This document shows, piece by piece, positions 45,800 to 56,602 of a stretch of 64,000 nucleotides of DNA. The position numbers were made by a program, and so were the translations under genes. Location of the stretch: the NCBI GenBank assembly GCA_033980235.1, contig CM067076.1, positions 34,072,383 through 34,136,382 on the forward strand, read 5' to 3'. The DNA comes from Diadema setosum (taxonomy: Eukaryota; Echinodermata; Echinoidea; Diadematoida; Diadematidae). The stretch's first letter is position 1, and every line of letters starts with the position of its first letter. The notes under the pieces are model-generated. The model was not told the origin of the DNA. It did not search any database and saw only the letters and a program-made list of their open reading frames with translations.

Positions 45800-46300
45800 G
45801 ACCTAATTGGTAGTAACGTCAAGGGTAAACCCTTCGGCCAATATATCAGACTTGAAAATGTCTGGGGTAGTTAATGTAAAGGTTAACAAATTTCAGAAAA
45901 ATGTCAGGTGTGAGTTAAAGAGCTGGGGGAACCTTTCACAGTTAACTTCTTAAAGGTGTTTAACAAAATATCTCGGGTGAAAACGTCAGTGGTTAAAAGT
46001 GTCTGGGTTGCAAGCTTAGTGTACAATGAAATTGATTTAAAGTTTAGGAGTACATCACAGGTATAATTGTCGATGTTTATGTCATGGATGGGAAAATATC
46101 ATGAATCAAAGTATTAGTAATGAAATCGCAGAGGAAATGACGGTCAATTTTTCAGGATTAAGAATAAATGTCACGGGAAAATATTAAAGCTAAAAACAGG
46201 GAAAAATATTCGGTATTTTTACAGCACAAAACTAACTTTCAGGGGTATATTGTCAAGAGGAGTGAAAATCTCGAGGACAAAACGCAAGGTGTAGGAACAT
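45800..46300 (+). repeat. Degenerate minisatellite-like region
   Basis: Loosely repeated words of the type AA(A/T)(A/G)TGTC(A/T)GGGGT or AAACGTCAGTGGTTAA recur roughly every 30-35 bases, with little identity between units. This may be the decayed remains of a tandem array; alignment by eye is weak. Confidence 0.3.
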
Positions 46301-46409
46301 CATTTTTTTTTTTTCAATAAAACTTTTTACCTGAACTGACTAACTGATGAGTATTGCACAGAATTGTGAGGAATAACAAAAAAAAAAAAAGAAAAAAAAA
46401 GAAAGATTT

Positions 46410-46754
46410 AGGAGAAGAAAAAGAAATCGGTGATCACGATTATGGCTGTATCTACTATAGCTCTCGGTCAGTTATCAAGTTACGGTTATATCTATAGCTG
46501 TCGGTCAGTTACCAAGTTACGGTTATATAGGTCACTAGTTACCAAGTTACGGTTATATAGGTCACTATCATGTATGATAGTGACCTATATACCCGTAACT
46601 TGGTAACTGACCGACAGCTCCAAGTTACGGTTATATAGGTCACTATCATTTATGATAGTGACCTATATAACCGCGTAACTTGGTAACCATGGTAACTGAT
46701 CGGCAGCTGTAGATACAGCCATAATCGTGATCACCGATTTCTTTTTCTTCTCCT
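46410..46754. repeat. 345-bp compound palindrome
   Basis: The outer arms 46410-46454 and 46710-46754 are perfect 45-base inverted repeats (including ATCGGTGATCACGATTATGG). Between them, units of the type CCAAGTTACGGTTATATAGG occur in both orientations and form two further hairpins, each centred on CACTATCAT.TATGATAGTG. The left part is also a tandem array of the same unit. This is either a palindromic MITE or an expanded inverted array. No target duplication is evident. Confidence 0.8.
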
Positions 46755-48185
46755 ATCGCCTATAAGCGAAAGATAGACACATTCTGCAATTAGAGTCATA
46801 CATATTCTTTGCTGTGACACGTTTGCAAAATATCAATTGCAGTCAATGGAAGTAGGCCTATGCTACGCGTTTATACACTTTCTCAAGCTGGGCGACTACA
46901 TAGAGAAAACGGCTGACAATAGACTACTAGGTAAATGTTGAAGTCATCAGAGCAACATTGCATTGACATTCAGGAGCTCTCGCACGTTGTTTAGAACATT
47001 TACTTCAACTCGTCGTCAAAGTTTATGTTTTTTGGACCGATCCAGAGCTGTAAGTTTGAATTAATGAATGATAGAAATGTTTGCTAATTGACTTGCATGA
47101 ATTTGTTAATCTACGAGCAGAGATTCAACTCATTTGAGAACATGATTGTGTTACACTTGTTGATGCGATAGTTCGAAGGTGGAATACAGTATTTTCCTGT
47201 GTACGCAATGCCATTGATATGCATATGACGCACACGCATACAATATTCGCCAATGTACATTGTCATACAGAACTGCGAATACGCTGTTGTCTATCCCGTA
47301 GACATATATCAAATCAGTTAGTCACCATTTTATTATTTCGCTCTAAAAAACGGGGATTTTTTTTTTTAATCTGTTTTTGACACAAAGCCGAAGCACAGTT
47401 TCCACAATTCATATCAAAGATACAGTGTGAATTATCACAACTCAAGTTCAAGTTCAAGTAGATTTATTTCATTTCCAACAAACAAATAATTAGGAATACA
47501 ATAAATGTTCGTATGTTCAGTTGTCAGGAAATGTATACAGAAATGCGATGAAACATAATAACATGTGATAAAGACACAGGTAAATTATCAACAAAGATAC
47601 AAATAAATGTTATATCATTACGGTAAAGGCAGAAACAAAATTGCTGGAAACTTGGCTTTATTGGTGGCTAGGACTGGCCCTGGACGATCATTGGCATTGC
47701 TACAATGTAATCACATACTAGGGCTCACACGGGTGAATAAATCCCCATAGAGACGTGTGTTAAAATTCAAATTTCAAAAAATTCTGTAAAATAGCTGGGA
47801 AAAATGAGATGTTTCATATTCACTAACCTGAATAAGTGAGATATACCCTTTCATCCATCAAATTTCCAGGGTGGGTTCTTCTGCTCAAACTCTGTCCAAG
47901 GGTCCGCAAAGCCAGACTACGAGTTCTTGTCACTCAAAAAATCACTTATTTTCGGTACATTCAGCCAATGAAATATAGTCCCCTCAAATTCCATCAGAAA
48001 AGCTTTCATCTTCCAACCAAAATGCAGTTTATAGAGGAATTCATACTCAATATCTACAGCTATTCAGTTTTTTGCCAAACTGCATCACTGATTTTTAATT
48101 AATTTTTCTCTTCATTTATTTTGGTATCTTTGGTACGAATTTGTGAAGGGGTCTGGGACAGTCCATTTTATTTACAGGTGTGAGT
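46755..48185. other. Unassigned DNA with a LINE-tail-like stretch
   Basis: Around 47440-47475, 'aagttcaagttcaagtagatttattt' reads on the minus strand as AATAAA followed by (TTGAAC)n, a possible LINE 3' tail. The rest has no supported feature. Confidence 0.35.
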
Positions 48186-48188
48186 CCT

Positions 48189-48890
48189 ATAGTGGAGGTC
48201 ATATTTGTTATTTGACATTTTAACATCATAAATGTATTTTTGATGATAATTGCCCCTACATCATATGAGAAATTACACATTCAAGGGTTATAAAGCTTCT
48301 CAAAGGGACACTTTTGAAAATCATGCCCCCCTTTTTTTTAATATAAATCTTGCAGTTTTGATCAGTTCTTCATAAGATGAATACATAGATCCAGGCAGTT
48401 ATCTTTGATTATGGGGGTGTCATCATCACCTTAGAGCCTACAAAGTACTTGATAAGACTTTGTTTTGTCAAACAGACTAACTTTATGTATTTTGAGCTGT
48501 TTCAGTGGTAGCCAAAACAAAGAAATACATTAAAGTAACACAGCCATTCAAAGTTGTGTGATACTGATGACTGCTATGTACTAAGATCTATTACCACAAG
48601 AACATAATAAGAAAACAAATTGTAGCAAGGCAGAGTTGGGGGGGGGGGGGGGGGAGTACAGGAGAGAAGTGGGGGGGGGGGGGGGGGAGGGAGGAGAAGG
48701 GGGAGGGAGGAAGAGATCTGACACAATACAAGATCAACATAAACCAGCAGAGCTTGTATGGGATGAATACTTCCCATAGACTTGCATGCATTGCGTGCAT
48801 TCTCTATAGTGGAGGTCATATTTCTTATTTGACTTTTTAACATCATAAATGTGTTTTTGATGATATTTGCCCCTACATCATATGTGACCC
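48189..48890. repeat. Direct repeats of about 85 bp flanking G-runs
   Basis: 'tatagtggaggtcatattt' and the following 65 bases, ending 'gcccctacatcatatg', occur at 48189-48275 and again at 48806-48890. The second copy is followed by TGTGACCCTGCACCTC, the end of the TGTGACC MITE family. Two long G-runs lie between, at about 48637-48653 and 48671-48689. Confidence 0.65.
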
Positions 48891-49154
48891 TGCACCTCCT
48901 CTGTCAGACTTTCTTAAGGATGTTCATATGGTGTGTGTCATTAAACAACAAGAACAACAGAAAAACAAAAACAACATTGCATGGTCTAAAAGATGGCAGT
49001 CGAAGCATTTGAAACAGAAATCACCATAAAGAGCTAAATTCTGCTATACACTGTTTTGACCTCAGCAGTCAGTCTTTATAAACTAGATGAGACATGTAAG
49101 GTAAAAATAGTAAGGCTCCGAATACTAGCTATTTTGTAAGTTCGCATGCCTCCT

Positions 49155-49175
49155 GTAGTGTATATATATATATAT

Positions 49176-49230
<55 letters not shown>
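49155..49230. repeat. (TA)n microsatellite
   Basis: Nearly pure TA dinucleotides with short interruptions (ACATACA). Confidence 0.85.
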
Positions 49231-49240
<10 letters not shown>

Positions 49241-49443
49241 TCAATATATATTTGTTCAACATTCTTTACTATATCAACGAACAATGTAATATGAAAGGTC
49301 TAGGTTGTCTCCTGAATTAAACAGGAGGCACAAGGCAAAGACAAAGGACACTACAGAAAAACATGTAAATACATCTTACATGATAAAAAACACACTCGAC
49401 AATACAGTTACATAATCACAAACAAATTGACTAAAATACATTT

Positions 49444-49446
<3 letters not shown>

Positions 49447-49492
<46 letters not shown>

Positions 49493-49733
49493 TAATAATA
49501 ATAATAAGGTCTTATTTACCCAGGGTAGCCTCTTCAGTGTTGCCACTGCTCTACCAGAGGGCCCTGCTATTATTATTACCCTAGCGTTGCCAGGTACCCA
49601 TTTATACACCTGGGTCGAGAGGGACACAGTGGGTAAAAACATCTTGTCCAAGGACGTAAGCACTGGGCGGGATTCGAACTCGGGTCCTCCGATCGGGAGT
49701 CGGAAGTCTTATCCACTATACCACAGCGCCCCC
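49447..49733 (-). mobile_element. tRNA-derived SINE with (TTA)n-type tail
   Basis: On the minus strand the element starts GGGGGCGCTGTGGTATAGTG, a box-A-like head. A stem-loop TCCGA-CTCCCGA-TCGGA then looks like an anticodon arm with CCC at the anticodon position. A box-B-like GAGTTCGAATCCCG follows. A tRNA-unrelated body of about 150 bases leads to an AAT/ATT trinucleotide array at 49447-49506 as its tail. The design is that of a SINE transcribed by RNA polymerase III and moved by a LINE. It is not a functional tRNA gene, because the acceptor arm does not close. Confidence 0.8.
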
Positions 49734-49859
49734 ACACTCAAACTAGAATATGTAGTTATTGATTTCAAAACTTACCTTTCTATCATAATAATACAACTTT
49801 TTTTTTTCATCTCTTTACCTTTTACTATATAAATCGTTCTCTTTAACATTTCTCTCTGT

Positions 49860-49905
49860 CCTTCTCTCTCTCTCTCTCTCTCTCTCTCCCTCTCTCTCTC
49901 ACTTT
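49860..49905. repeat. (CT)n microsatellite
   Basis: CT dinucleotide array with small interruptions. Confidence 0.8.
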
Positions 49906-50524
49906 TCTCTGTCTAACTTCCCCCTCCTACCTTTCTTATACATTTCTTTTACTCCATTACCCATTAATTCATTTCATACCTTATGAATTTCTTCTCCAAA
50001 AACTCCACTTTATCCCCTTGTCATTACCTATATTGCAGTTCATGAAGGTGGTGGGTTAAATTCGTACCACACCAATTAAAAAAAATATCCAGGATTCTTT
50101 TTCCGAATATTTTCATAATCACAATATATAAATCACAATTTTCCAGTTTGCGTATTAATAGATTACCCGTATAGGCTGGTTCACAAACCGTTATTGTACA
50201 GAAAGTTGTTTTGTCACACTCTAGGGACCTTGGCAGTCTGACTCCATAATTTCTCTTTGACTTTCGTGTTTAATTGTGGTGAATGTAATATTAATGCTTC
50301 CCAAGCAATTCACGTTTGCTGTAAGGTAGCAGATACACTTCAGGAATATATCATCTAAACATGTTTTCATGTTATTTTCTACCGAATACTACTTAAAAGA
50401 TAAGGTCGCTTATTACTCTGCATGGGATGATCATTTACTCCAGATATGGGAATACTGCCTGTTGATGATAATTTGCTGTGGATTTCTTTTTGCTGATCTC
50501 CTCATTGTGCTTTATGTTTTCAAG

Positions 50525-50598
50525 TGACGAAAAGACTTGATGCAATGGTCGGAATTGATCTGGATCTGATCCTCGATGATGCTGAACCAACTACGGAA
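50525..50598 (+). CDS. Small tail-type exon A'' (set 2)
   Basis: The 74-nt exon has the acceptor 'ctttatgttttcaag' and the donor GTAAGT. Read in the frame that continues into the next exons it enters in phase 1 and leaves in phase 0, encoding TKRLDAMVGIDLDLILDDAE then PTTE. It begins basic (TKR), as expected right after a membrane helix, and turns acidic. It is homologous in position and end to exon A at 18655. An in-frame ATG in good context (GCAATGG) leaves open that translation could start here. Confidence 0.65.
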
Positions 50599-50724
50599 GT
50601 AAGTTCAGATAATTTCCAGATAATGTGACACTTCGAGTTTTTTTTTTTTTTTTCTAAAATATGCTAGCAACATCAGTGAACATTTACGAACTTAAAGGTA
50701 TTCTACTCTCTAAAAAAAAAAAAA

Positions 50725-50850
50725 AAATCGAGTGAAAATCTTCACTCTTAAAGGAGTGAATACAAAAAAGAGTGAAATTAGAGTGAAATTGGAGTGAATT
50801 TTGAGTGAAAATGTTCATTTTCACTCATTTTGGAGTGACCTCAGGGATCA
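50725..50850 (+). repeat. GAGTGAAA short-period repeats
   Basis: GAGTGAA(A/T) recurs about seven times in 125 bases and is mirrored by TTCACTC(T/A) words, so part of it can fold back. It lies in the intron after exon A''. Confidence 0.55.
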
Positions 50851-50909
50851 CTCGAAAATTTTGGAGTTTGCTAAAAATCAGAAATACTTATCTATGATAC
50901 TTCGGCAAT

Positions 50910-51325
50910 CTATGATACTTCGGCAAAAGGAAGCAAGTGACATCGTTATGATATGATTGTCACTTGCTTCCTTTTGCCAATTGTTTATGTTTGCTACAAA
51001 TCTATGATACTTGGGCAAAAGGAAGCAATTAGTAACATACTCATGATATGATTGCCGCATACTTCCTTTTGCCAGATTTTTCGTGTTTGCTACAAATCTA
51101 TAATACTTTGGCAAAAGGAAGCAAGTTACATAATAAAGAGTTTCTATGGGAATATAAAAATTCTTCGAATTGTCATAAATGCATCACCATATGACTTGCA
51201 CAAGTACCGACATTATTTCTCATCACAAATTTCCATGATGAAGGGCCTAGCCAAAAACATCCCATTATTTCTTCATTTGTAGCATTTTTACTCGATGTCA
51301 CTTGCTTCCTTTTGCCAAAGTAGGG
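50910..51325. repeat. Cluster of three hairpins built on GGCAAAAGGAAGCAAG
   Basis: Hairpin 1 (50922-50978) has perfect 21-base arms and a 15-base loop. Hairpin 2 (about 51013-51076) is imperfect. Hairpin 3 has arms near 51108-51127 and 51303-51322 with a loop of about 180 bases. The same arm, GGCAAAAGGAAGCAAG or its complement, is used in all. The words 'ctacaaatctat(g/a)atactt' repeat between them. The whole lies in the intron between exons A'' and B''. Confidence 0.75.
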
Positions 51326-51391
51326 CAGCATAGTGTGTTAGCGAAAGCGTTTGACACCATACTATTGCCATGATTGCTCTCCTTTCTTCAG

Positions 51392-51459
51392 AAGGGCAAT
51401 GAACTACTAGTAATGAAGGCTGATCATGGCTTTCAGGCACACCCTGATTCCATTAACAG
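51392..51459 (+). CDS. Small tail-type exon B'' (set 2)
   Basis: The 68-nt exon has the acceptor 'ctcctttcttcag' and the donor GTATGT; phase 0 in, phase 2 out. It encodes KGNELLVMKADHGFQAHPDS then INR. Length and phases are identical to exons B and B' at 21814 and 25648. The sequence is diverged, so it is an old duplicate with a maintained frame. Confidence 0.7.
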
Positions 51460-51599
51460 GTATGTTAGTTGACATATTGTACTTGCTTTAATACACTGAA
51501 CCGTATTCCATAACTTTTCTGCCAAAAGACAAAAGCAATTATCACGTCCAGTCAGCTTTTCAAACCATTGTAATGACTCCCAAATCTTTACCAGAGATT

Positions 51600-51692
51600 T
51601 CAATCCTCAATTGAGATATGTTTATATATATTATATATATATTATATATATGATAAATACTAAAATGGCATTAGACTAAAAACGCTTTAACC

Positions 51693-51749
<57 letters not shown>

Positions 51750-51750
51750 A
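51600..51750. repeat. TA arrays and one arm of a hairpin MITE
   Basis: (TA)n blocks flank the arm ATGGCATTAGACTAAAAACG (from about 51664), which also forms the hairpin at 23626-23702. Only one arm is present here. Confidence 0.7.
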
Positions 51751-52171
51751 TCATAATACACATATACAGAGAGAAAGAGAGAAGTGCCTAGAATTAATCT
51801 AAGCTTTTTTTTTTTCTCATTGGTACTTTTGATCTGGTCAGGGTGGAGGATCTCGCATATATGTGTGGTGATACTGTTTTTCTGTTCCTGTTGCATGGTT
51901 CACGTACCCTCTGAGCATTGCCGAACACCTTTCAGTTTGAGACGGTTCATATTTCCAAGCAATAATCTAAACACTTTTTTTTTTGTCAGTAAGATGCTGG
52001 ATTTTCACTACAGAGTAACTCTCAATAAAGTGAAGTCATATATCAGATATCTGTCTTCTTTGGTTATATAGAGCAAAAGACACGTAAGCCTACATACAAC
52101 TGAGGATTAGAACAGATTTCAGTGAAAACACTATCAATGTGGTGTCACTGTGTCATGCTGATATTCAACAG

Positions 52172-52277
52172 GAATGAGGATGTCAACAAGGGAGATCCAG
52201 CCACTGACCGAACTGATCGGTCGTTACTGAACAGAGTTCTGGACAGTGGTAATGAGTCAGTGTGTGGACGAATAGAG
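52172..52277 (+). CDS. Small tail-type exon C'' (set 2)
   Basis: The 106-nt exon has the acceptor 'atattcaacag' and the donor GTAAAC; phase 2 in, phase 0 out. It joins B'' in frame and encodes NEDVNKGDPATDRTDRSLLN, then RVLDSGNESVCGRIE. It is homologous to exons C and C' (GDPA, D.D.S.L) with four extra codons. Without splicing the frame would end at 52403. It lies only 640 bases before the second Ig exon. Confidence 0.7.
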
Positions 52278-52990
52278 GTAAACATTGTCAATCGCGCTAT
52301 TAAAGGTATAGACACCAAATCACATCGAATGTGTATTCTAGCCTTAACAGTGATATCAGCAACCTTAAAAAGAAAAGTTGGCCAGATTACAGTGTCAAAT
52401 TAACATTTGTATTCAGCGATACCCATGTAGGCCTAATCATGAAGAATACTGTATCCTTTCAAAAATTATTATCTTATAATACAGACACCGCATGTTGTCT
52501 CATTTTTTTAAAACAGTGATTGTGGTTAGATGATCACCCCGTTTTGATTAATCGTCTTCAAGATTAGCACGCTCAATCTAATTTCATTGTAATTATCATA
52601 TTTTGGCATACAATGTCTATTCATGTCAGACAGCCGAAGGAGTCCTACGTCAACGATACCCCTACAGTTGAATTGTCCGGAGCTGTCACAAAAAGCATGA
52701 CATGCTCCTTTTTGCTTTTAATTTTGCTTTGCGTGTCAGTGTACAAATTAATATTAATATCTCTGTTTTAAAAGAACTACTATAACGAGTGAGTAACGTG
52801 CCAAAGACATTTGCAGAAAATAGGATAAAGAAATGATAAAAAGCTTGAACGAACAATAAAGATTAGTACTATTACCTTGCAAAGGTTTAAGGAGTTTGAT
52901 TTTCTTATGCTACTTTCCTAGACACGCAAGTACCCCTTGAATTTGAACAACGAGAGGAAGAAAGCGTCGTATTGCTGCTGTCTCAAAGAA

Positions 52991-54909
52991 ATGAAGCAAA
53001 GTCTGAATCTACTTGTCACATGTTTCATGAAACTGAAACACAGTCCACTGGCATGGATGATGATTATGATGAGACTGGTATGTCTGATTACTGGCTCCTC
53101 GGCGTTACGGAAGATCAAATTGGAACAAGGGTCAGAAGGGGCAATAAGCTTCAACATTTCCCGTAGTCCTCTCGACAACATCCCGTATATATACTACACC
53201 GTAAGATATGAGTCTGAGGACCTGCCCTTTTGTACAGTAGGACAGCTGTATCTTGAAGGGTTTCATTTTCCATCCCAGTATCCCCGATTTAGTTGTCAAA
53301 GCACAAAAAAGGATAATGTCATGCATGTCACAGTCATTATATCAGACGTGTCTCCGGAAGATGCTGGGGTGTATATCCTGACGTGGAGATCGATTGGTGT
53401 TGGAAGTGACAATATTATTCGACTAAATATTGAGCTGTATAGACCCCCTGCCAAGGCCGCTTGCACGTTACTCCCAGTCTCTGAGCGAAATTCTAACTAT
53501 CAAGTAGATATTTATTGCAGAGCCAATGCCGACAGAGAAATTGCCACACTGGTGTGTTATGAGAATGGGATAAAAATGTCCTACAAGGGATATCTACATA
53601 GTGACGACCAGTATATTTCATTTCATTTCATTTCATTTCATTTTATTTCATTCTCCTTTTTCCAACAAAACACAACACAGTATGAATTAGGTTATCATCA
53701 CAATCGTATACACACAACTAACAAGTGATATCAAATGATACAATAATTAAGTAACATATGTATACGCAAAATAATACAAGACTTTGTTTCAGTTGAAAAA
53801 AAAAGGAGAACTGAGAGGTCCACTAAAAAGCAAGCTTGTAGATTGTGAACCACTCAAGAAGATCTAACTAAATACTTATTTGTATATGCTGGACACAAGT
53901 ATGATTTACACAAGACGGAAACAAACGGGAGACACACAATAACATGACACGACTAGACAGAAAGGTGGAAAATGAAAGGAAGGAAGGAAGAAAGAAAGAG
54001 AATGCCTACACGCTGATCAAAGAAACGAAAGAGAGAATTGAAGAGGGAATTGAAGAGATTCTTTAAACAGCCGGTGGTTGCATACAGCTGTGTAGAAATT
54101 ATAATGGCTATTTCATAAATTAATGAATTCAGAAATCAATTGATTGATGGTTGGATGATAAACCCTGTGATTGTTGGAACTTGATTAATAAAAACGAACA
54201 TCAGAGAGGGTTTAACAGAAAGGATTTCAACTTACGCTTAAAGGAGTACAAAGAAGGAGAATTTTTTATTTCGCTACTTAATGAATTCCAGAATCTAGGG
54301 CCTGTGTATATAAATGTATTCTGAGCTAATAATGTTCTCAGAAGAGGTAGATGAAACTCAGAAGATTGTCTGGTGGGATAATTATGGAAAAATTGATTCC
54401 TTGCAAACATTGAATTGAATATACAGGGAAGTGCATTTGTGTTGAAATTAAACATAAACTGTCCAAGTTGAAAGAAATACAAATCTTTGATTTTTAAAAT
54501 CTTATATTTAGTGAATAATGGATCTGTATGGGAACGTGGCGGGACACCACAAATAACACGAAGTGCCTTTTTTTGTAAAACCAGTAATCTATCTAGTAAA
54601 GTTTGATGAGCGTTACCCCATGCTAAAAGACCGTAGTTAAGATAAGATATTCATGGTAGGTTCGCGATGAAATCAGTCAACAGCACTATCCACTGCTGCT
54701 CATACGTTTATGACACACCAATAAACGAAAGTACCTGTCGAGACTTTGTCTTCAATCCCCAAGAAGCTATTACTAATGACAATCGGGGTACTGAGTCCGG
54801 ATATCGCCCCACCAATAAGTCTGATTCTGGCTGTCACTTGCATGCCAGAAGCATTTACATCTACAGTCTGATTGTGGTATTTGTTAACAAATTCAACATC
54901 CTGGTGTAA
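52991..54909 (+). pseudogene. Second small Ig-type receptor, split by a LINE insertion
   Basis: This is the paralogue of 35714-36607. The ATG at 52991 or 53027 opens a signal-peptide-like start (LAWMMIMMRLVCLITGSSA). A V-like domain with DAGVYIL follows, again lacking the F-strand cysteine, then the first half of the six-cysteine domain (LVCYENG). At about 53613 a LINE interrupts the frame. The homologous protein resumes at about 54647 with IHCCSYVYD...NESTC, matching VQCCSFEQD...NQSNC of the intact copy. The end (SIYIYSLIVVFV) is a shortened membrane segment before a stop at 54909, next to another repeat. A GT inside this segment could be a donor. As it stands the exon cannot encode a full receptor, unless the insertion is an allele or is spliced out. 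Confidence 0.8.
53618..54646 (-). mobile_element. 5'-truncated LINE inserted in the receptor exon
   Basis: On the minus strand an open frame runs from about 54646 to 54201. It encodes the C-terminal part of a non-LTR reverse transcriptase (LNYGLLAWGN, LQKKALRVICG, TDPLF, RQSSEFHLP, FWNSLSSEIKNSPS). About 580 bases of 3'UTR follow and end in a (TGAAA)n tail at 53618-53650. ATATT flanks both sides (53613-53617 and 54647-54651), a possible short target duplication. The 5' truncation and the open frame argue for a fairly recent insertion. Confidence 0.8.
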
Positions 54910-55816
54910 TTAAAAACATATACCCATAGAACCTGGGCGTCGATCCTTGGAGTGGCCCAGGGGACATATCATTTTGCCCCCCCCCCCCATTTCCGAGATG
55001 TGGAATATGGACATCATGTGACGGTGTGAGATCCTCGGCGAGGGAGACGGATACCCCCCTCCCACGGTAGGGACTTTTTGTAAAAACAGAGTATAAAATT
55101 GCGTTTATAGAGCAGTTAAAAGCATATTCCTAGGGGATTAAACAAAGTGCGGGAAAAATCAGTGCGAATTAAGGACTATGATTATAACATACAGGGGTAC
55201 ATTAAAGTGACGGTGTGAAATCCTCGGCAAGGGAGCGAAGCGACCGAGCAGGGGGAGGGTGTGGGAGGGGGAATACCCCCTCCAACTCCTCCCACTGTAG
55301 GGCTTTTTTTTTAAAAACAGAGTATAAAAGTTGCGTTTATAGAGCATCTAAAAGCACATTTTTAGGGAATTACACATAATAGTGAAAGAAATCACTGCGA
55401 AGGACTATGATTATAACATACGGGGACACATTAATGTGACAATATGAGATCCTCGGCGAGGGTGTGGGAGGGGGAAACTCCTCTCCGACGATAAGGACTT
55501 TTTGTGAAAACAGAGTATAAAATTTGCGTTCATAGAGCATTTTAAATCAAATTTCTATGAAATTAAACAAAATCATGGCGAAGGACTATGATCATAACTT
55601 CTGAAAAAATATTCATTTTACTTTAAGTATTGGCAGAGCGAGCGAGCCACTTTCACTTTGCCATTTGTCTGAAATGTAGTTATTGTTCGAGAAATGAAAA
55701 TTGTTCTTTGTAAATGTTGCTTGAAAGCATAGAAGAAAAGGAAAAATGAAAGATTTACTGAGGGTATGTTTCAGGGGGCACACTGGAGGACACGAAGTTA
55801 CCATCTAGACACTAAA

Positions 55817-56511
55817 TGTGATCCTGCATCAGAAAACCAACAAAAAGTCGCCAGGTACGGATTTTTAGTTGAGGGCAGATTCTTAAAGAGCAGACTCTAA
55901 GCTTTAAAATGATGTATAACTCCATGCAAATCGACTCCCCTAACCTATCTAAATACTGGAAAGAAAGCACACACTCTGGAAAAGTGTGAACTGAGAAAAT
56001 ACTGAGGCTCTGAAGTTCAGGGTCTATTCAAGCGTTTAATCTCTACCGAGCCGTGCTAGCTGTGCAATGAAAGTGACAAAACACAGGAAGTAAACCACTG
56101 GAGCGACAACAATGAAGGGGATTATCAGATTAAGCTGAAATTGAGCATGTTATATTAACGCATTCAGTCTATGATTAATGCCAACTTTAAAAGCAGTACA
56201 GTTATTCTTTCAAAAGTTATTAGACTTGAAATTGGAGAGTGTGTAAAGGCTTTCAAGAAATGAAAAGGGGACTCTAAGACCTACCTGATCATTCTATTCT
56301 CCCCAAAAATGGGTTGTAGAAAAACTGCTGAAAACACACTTTCCCTTTCATGTTATGATCCCAAACTTAATAATAATGTAAAAGAAGGATAGCTCTTTCA
56401 GAAAATAGTAAAAAAATCAAGATTGACCTGGTTGACCTATTTCACCTTTTTTGAGTCCTCACGTAAAATTAAGGGGTGCGATTTTTGTTCGTTTTGTGAT
56501 GCATGGTCAGA
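55817..56511 (-). mobile_element. TGTGACC-ended MITE, inverted copy
   Basis: It is the inverted form of 56603-57296. It inserted between 'acactaaa' and 'tttactcat', which are adjacent at about 27898 in the other copy of the host repeat. The ends have mutated (TGTGATCCTGCATC and GATGCATGGTCA), so it is the older of the two insertions. Confidence 0.75.
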
Positions 56512-56602
56512 GATTTACTCATAAGTAAACATCAGTGTATAAATATAATAATGTATATTATTAATGAATCAGACCAAAAAATTCGCATTTTCAGGTATAA
56601 AA

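Noticed and set aside
48570..48846. Proline-rich open frames on the minus strand
   Set aside because: They come from the two long G-runs (C on the minus strand).
50910..51330. CRISPR-like array
   Set aside because: The repeats are inverted hairpin arms with irregular spacing in a eukaryotic intron, not direct repeats with uniform spacers.
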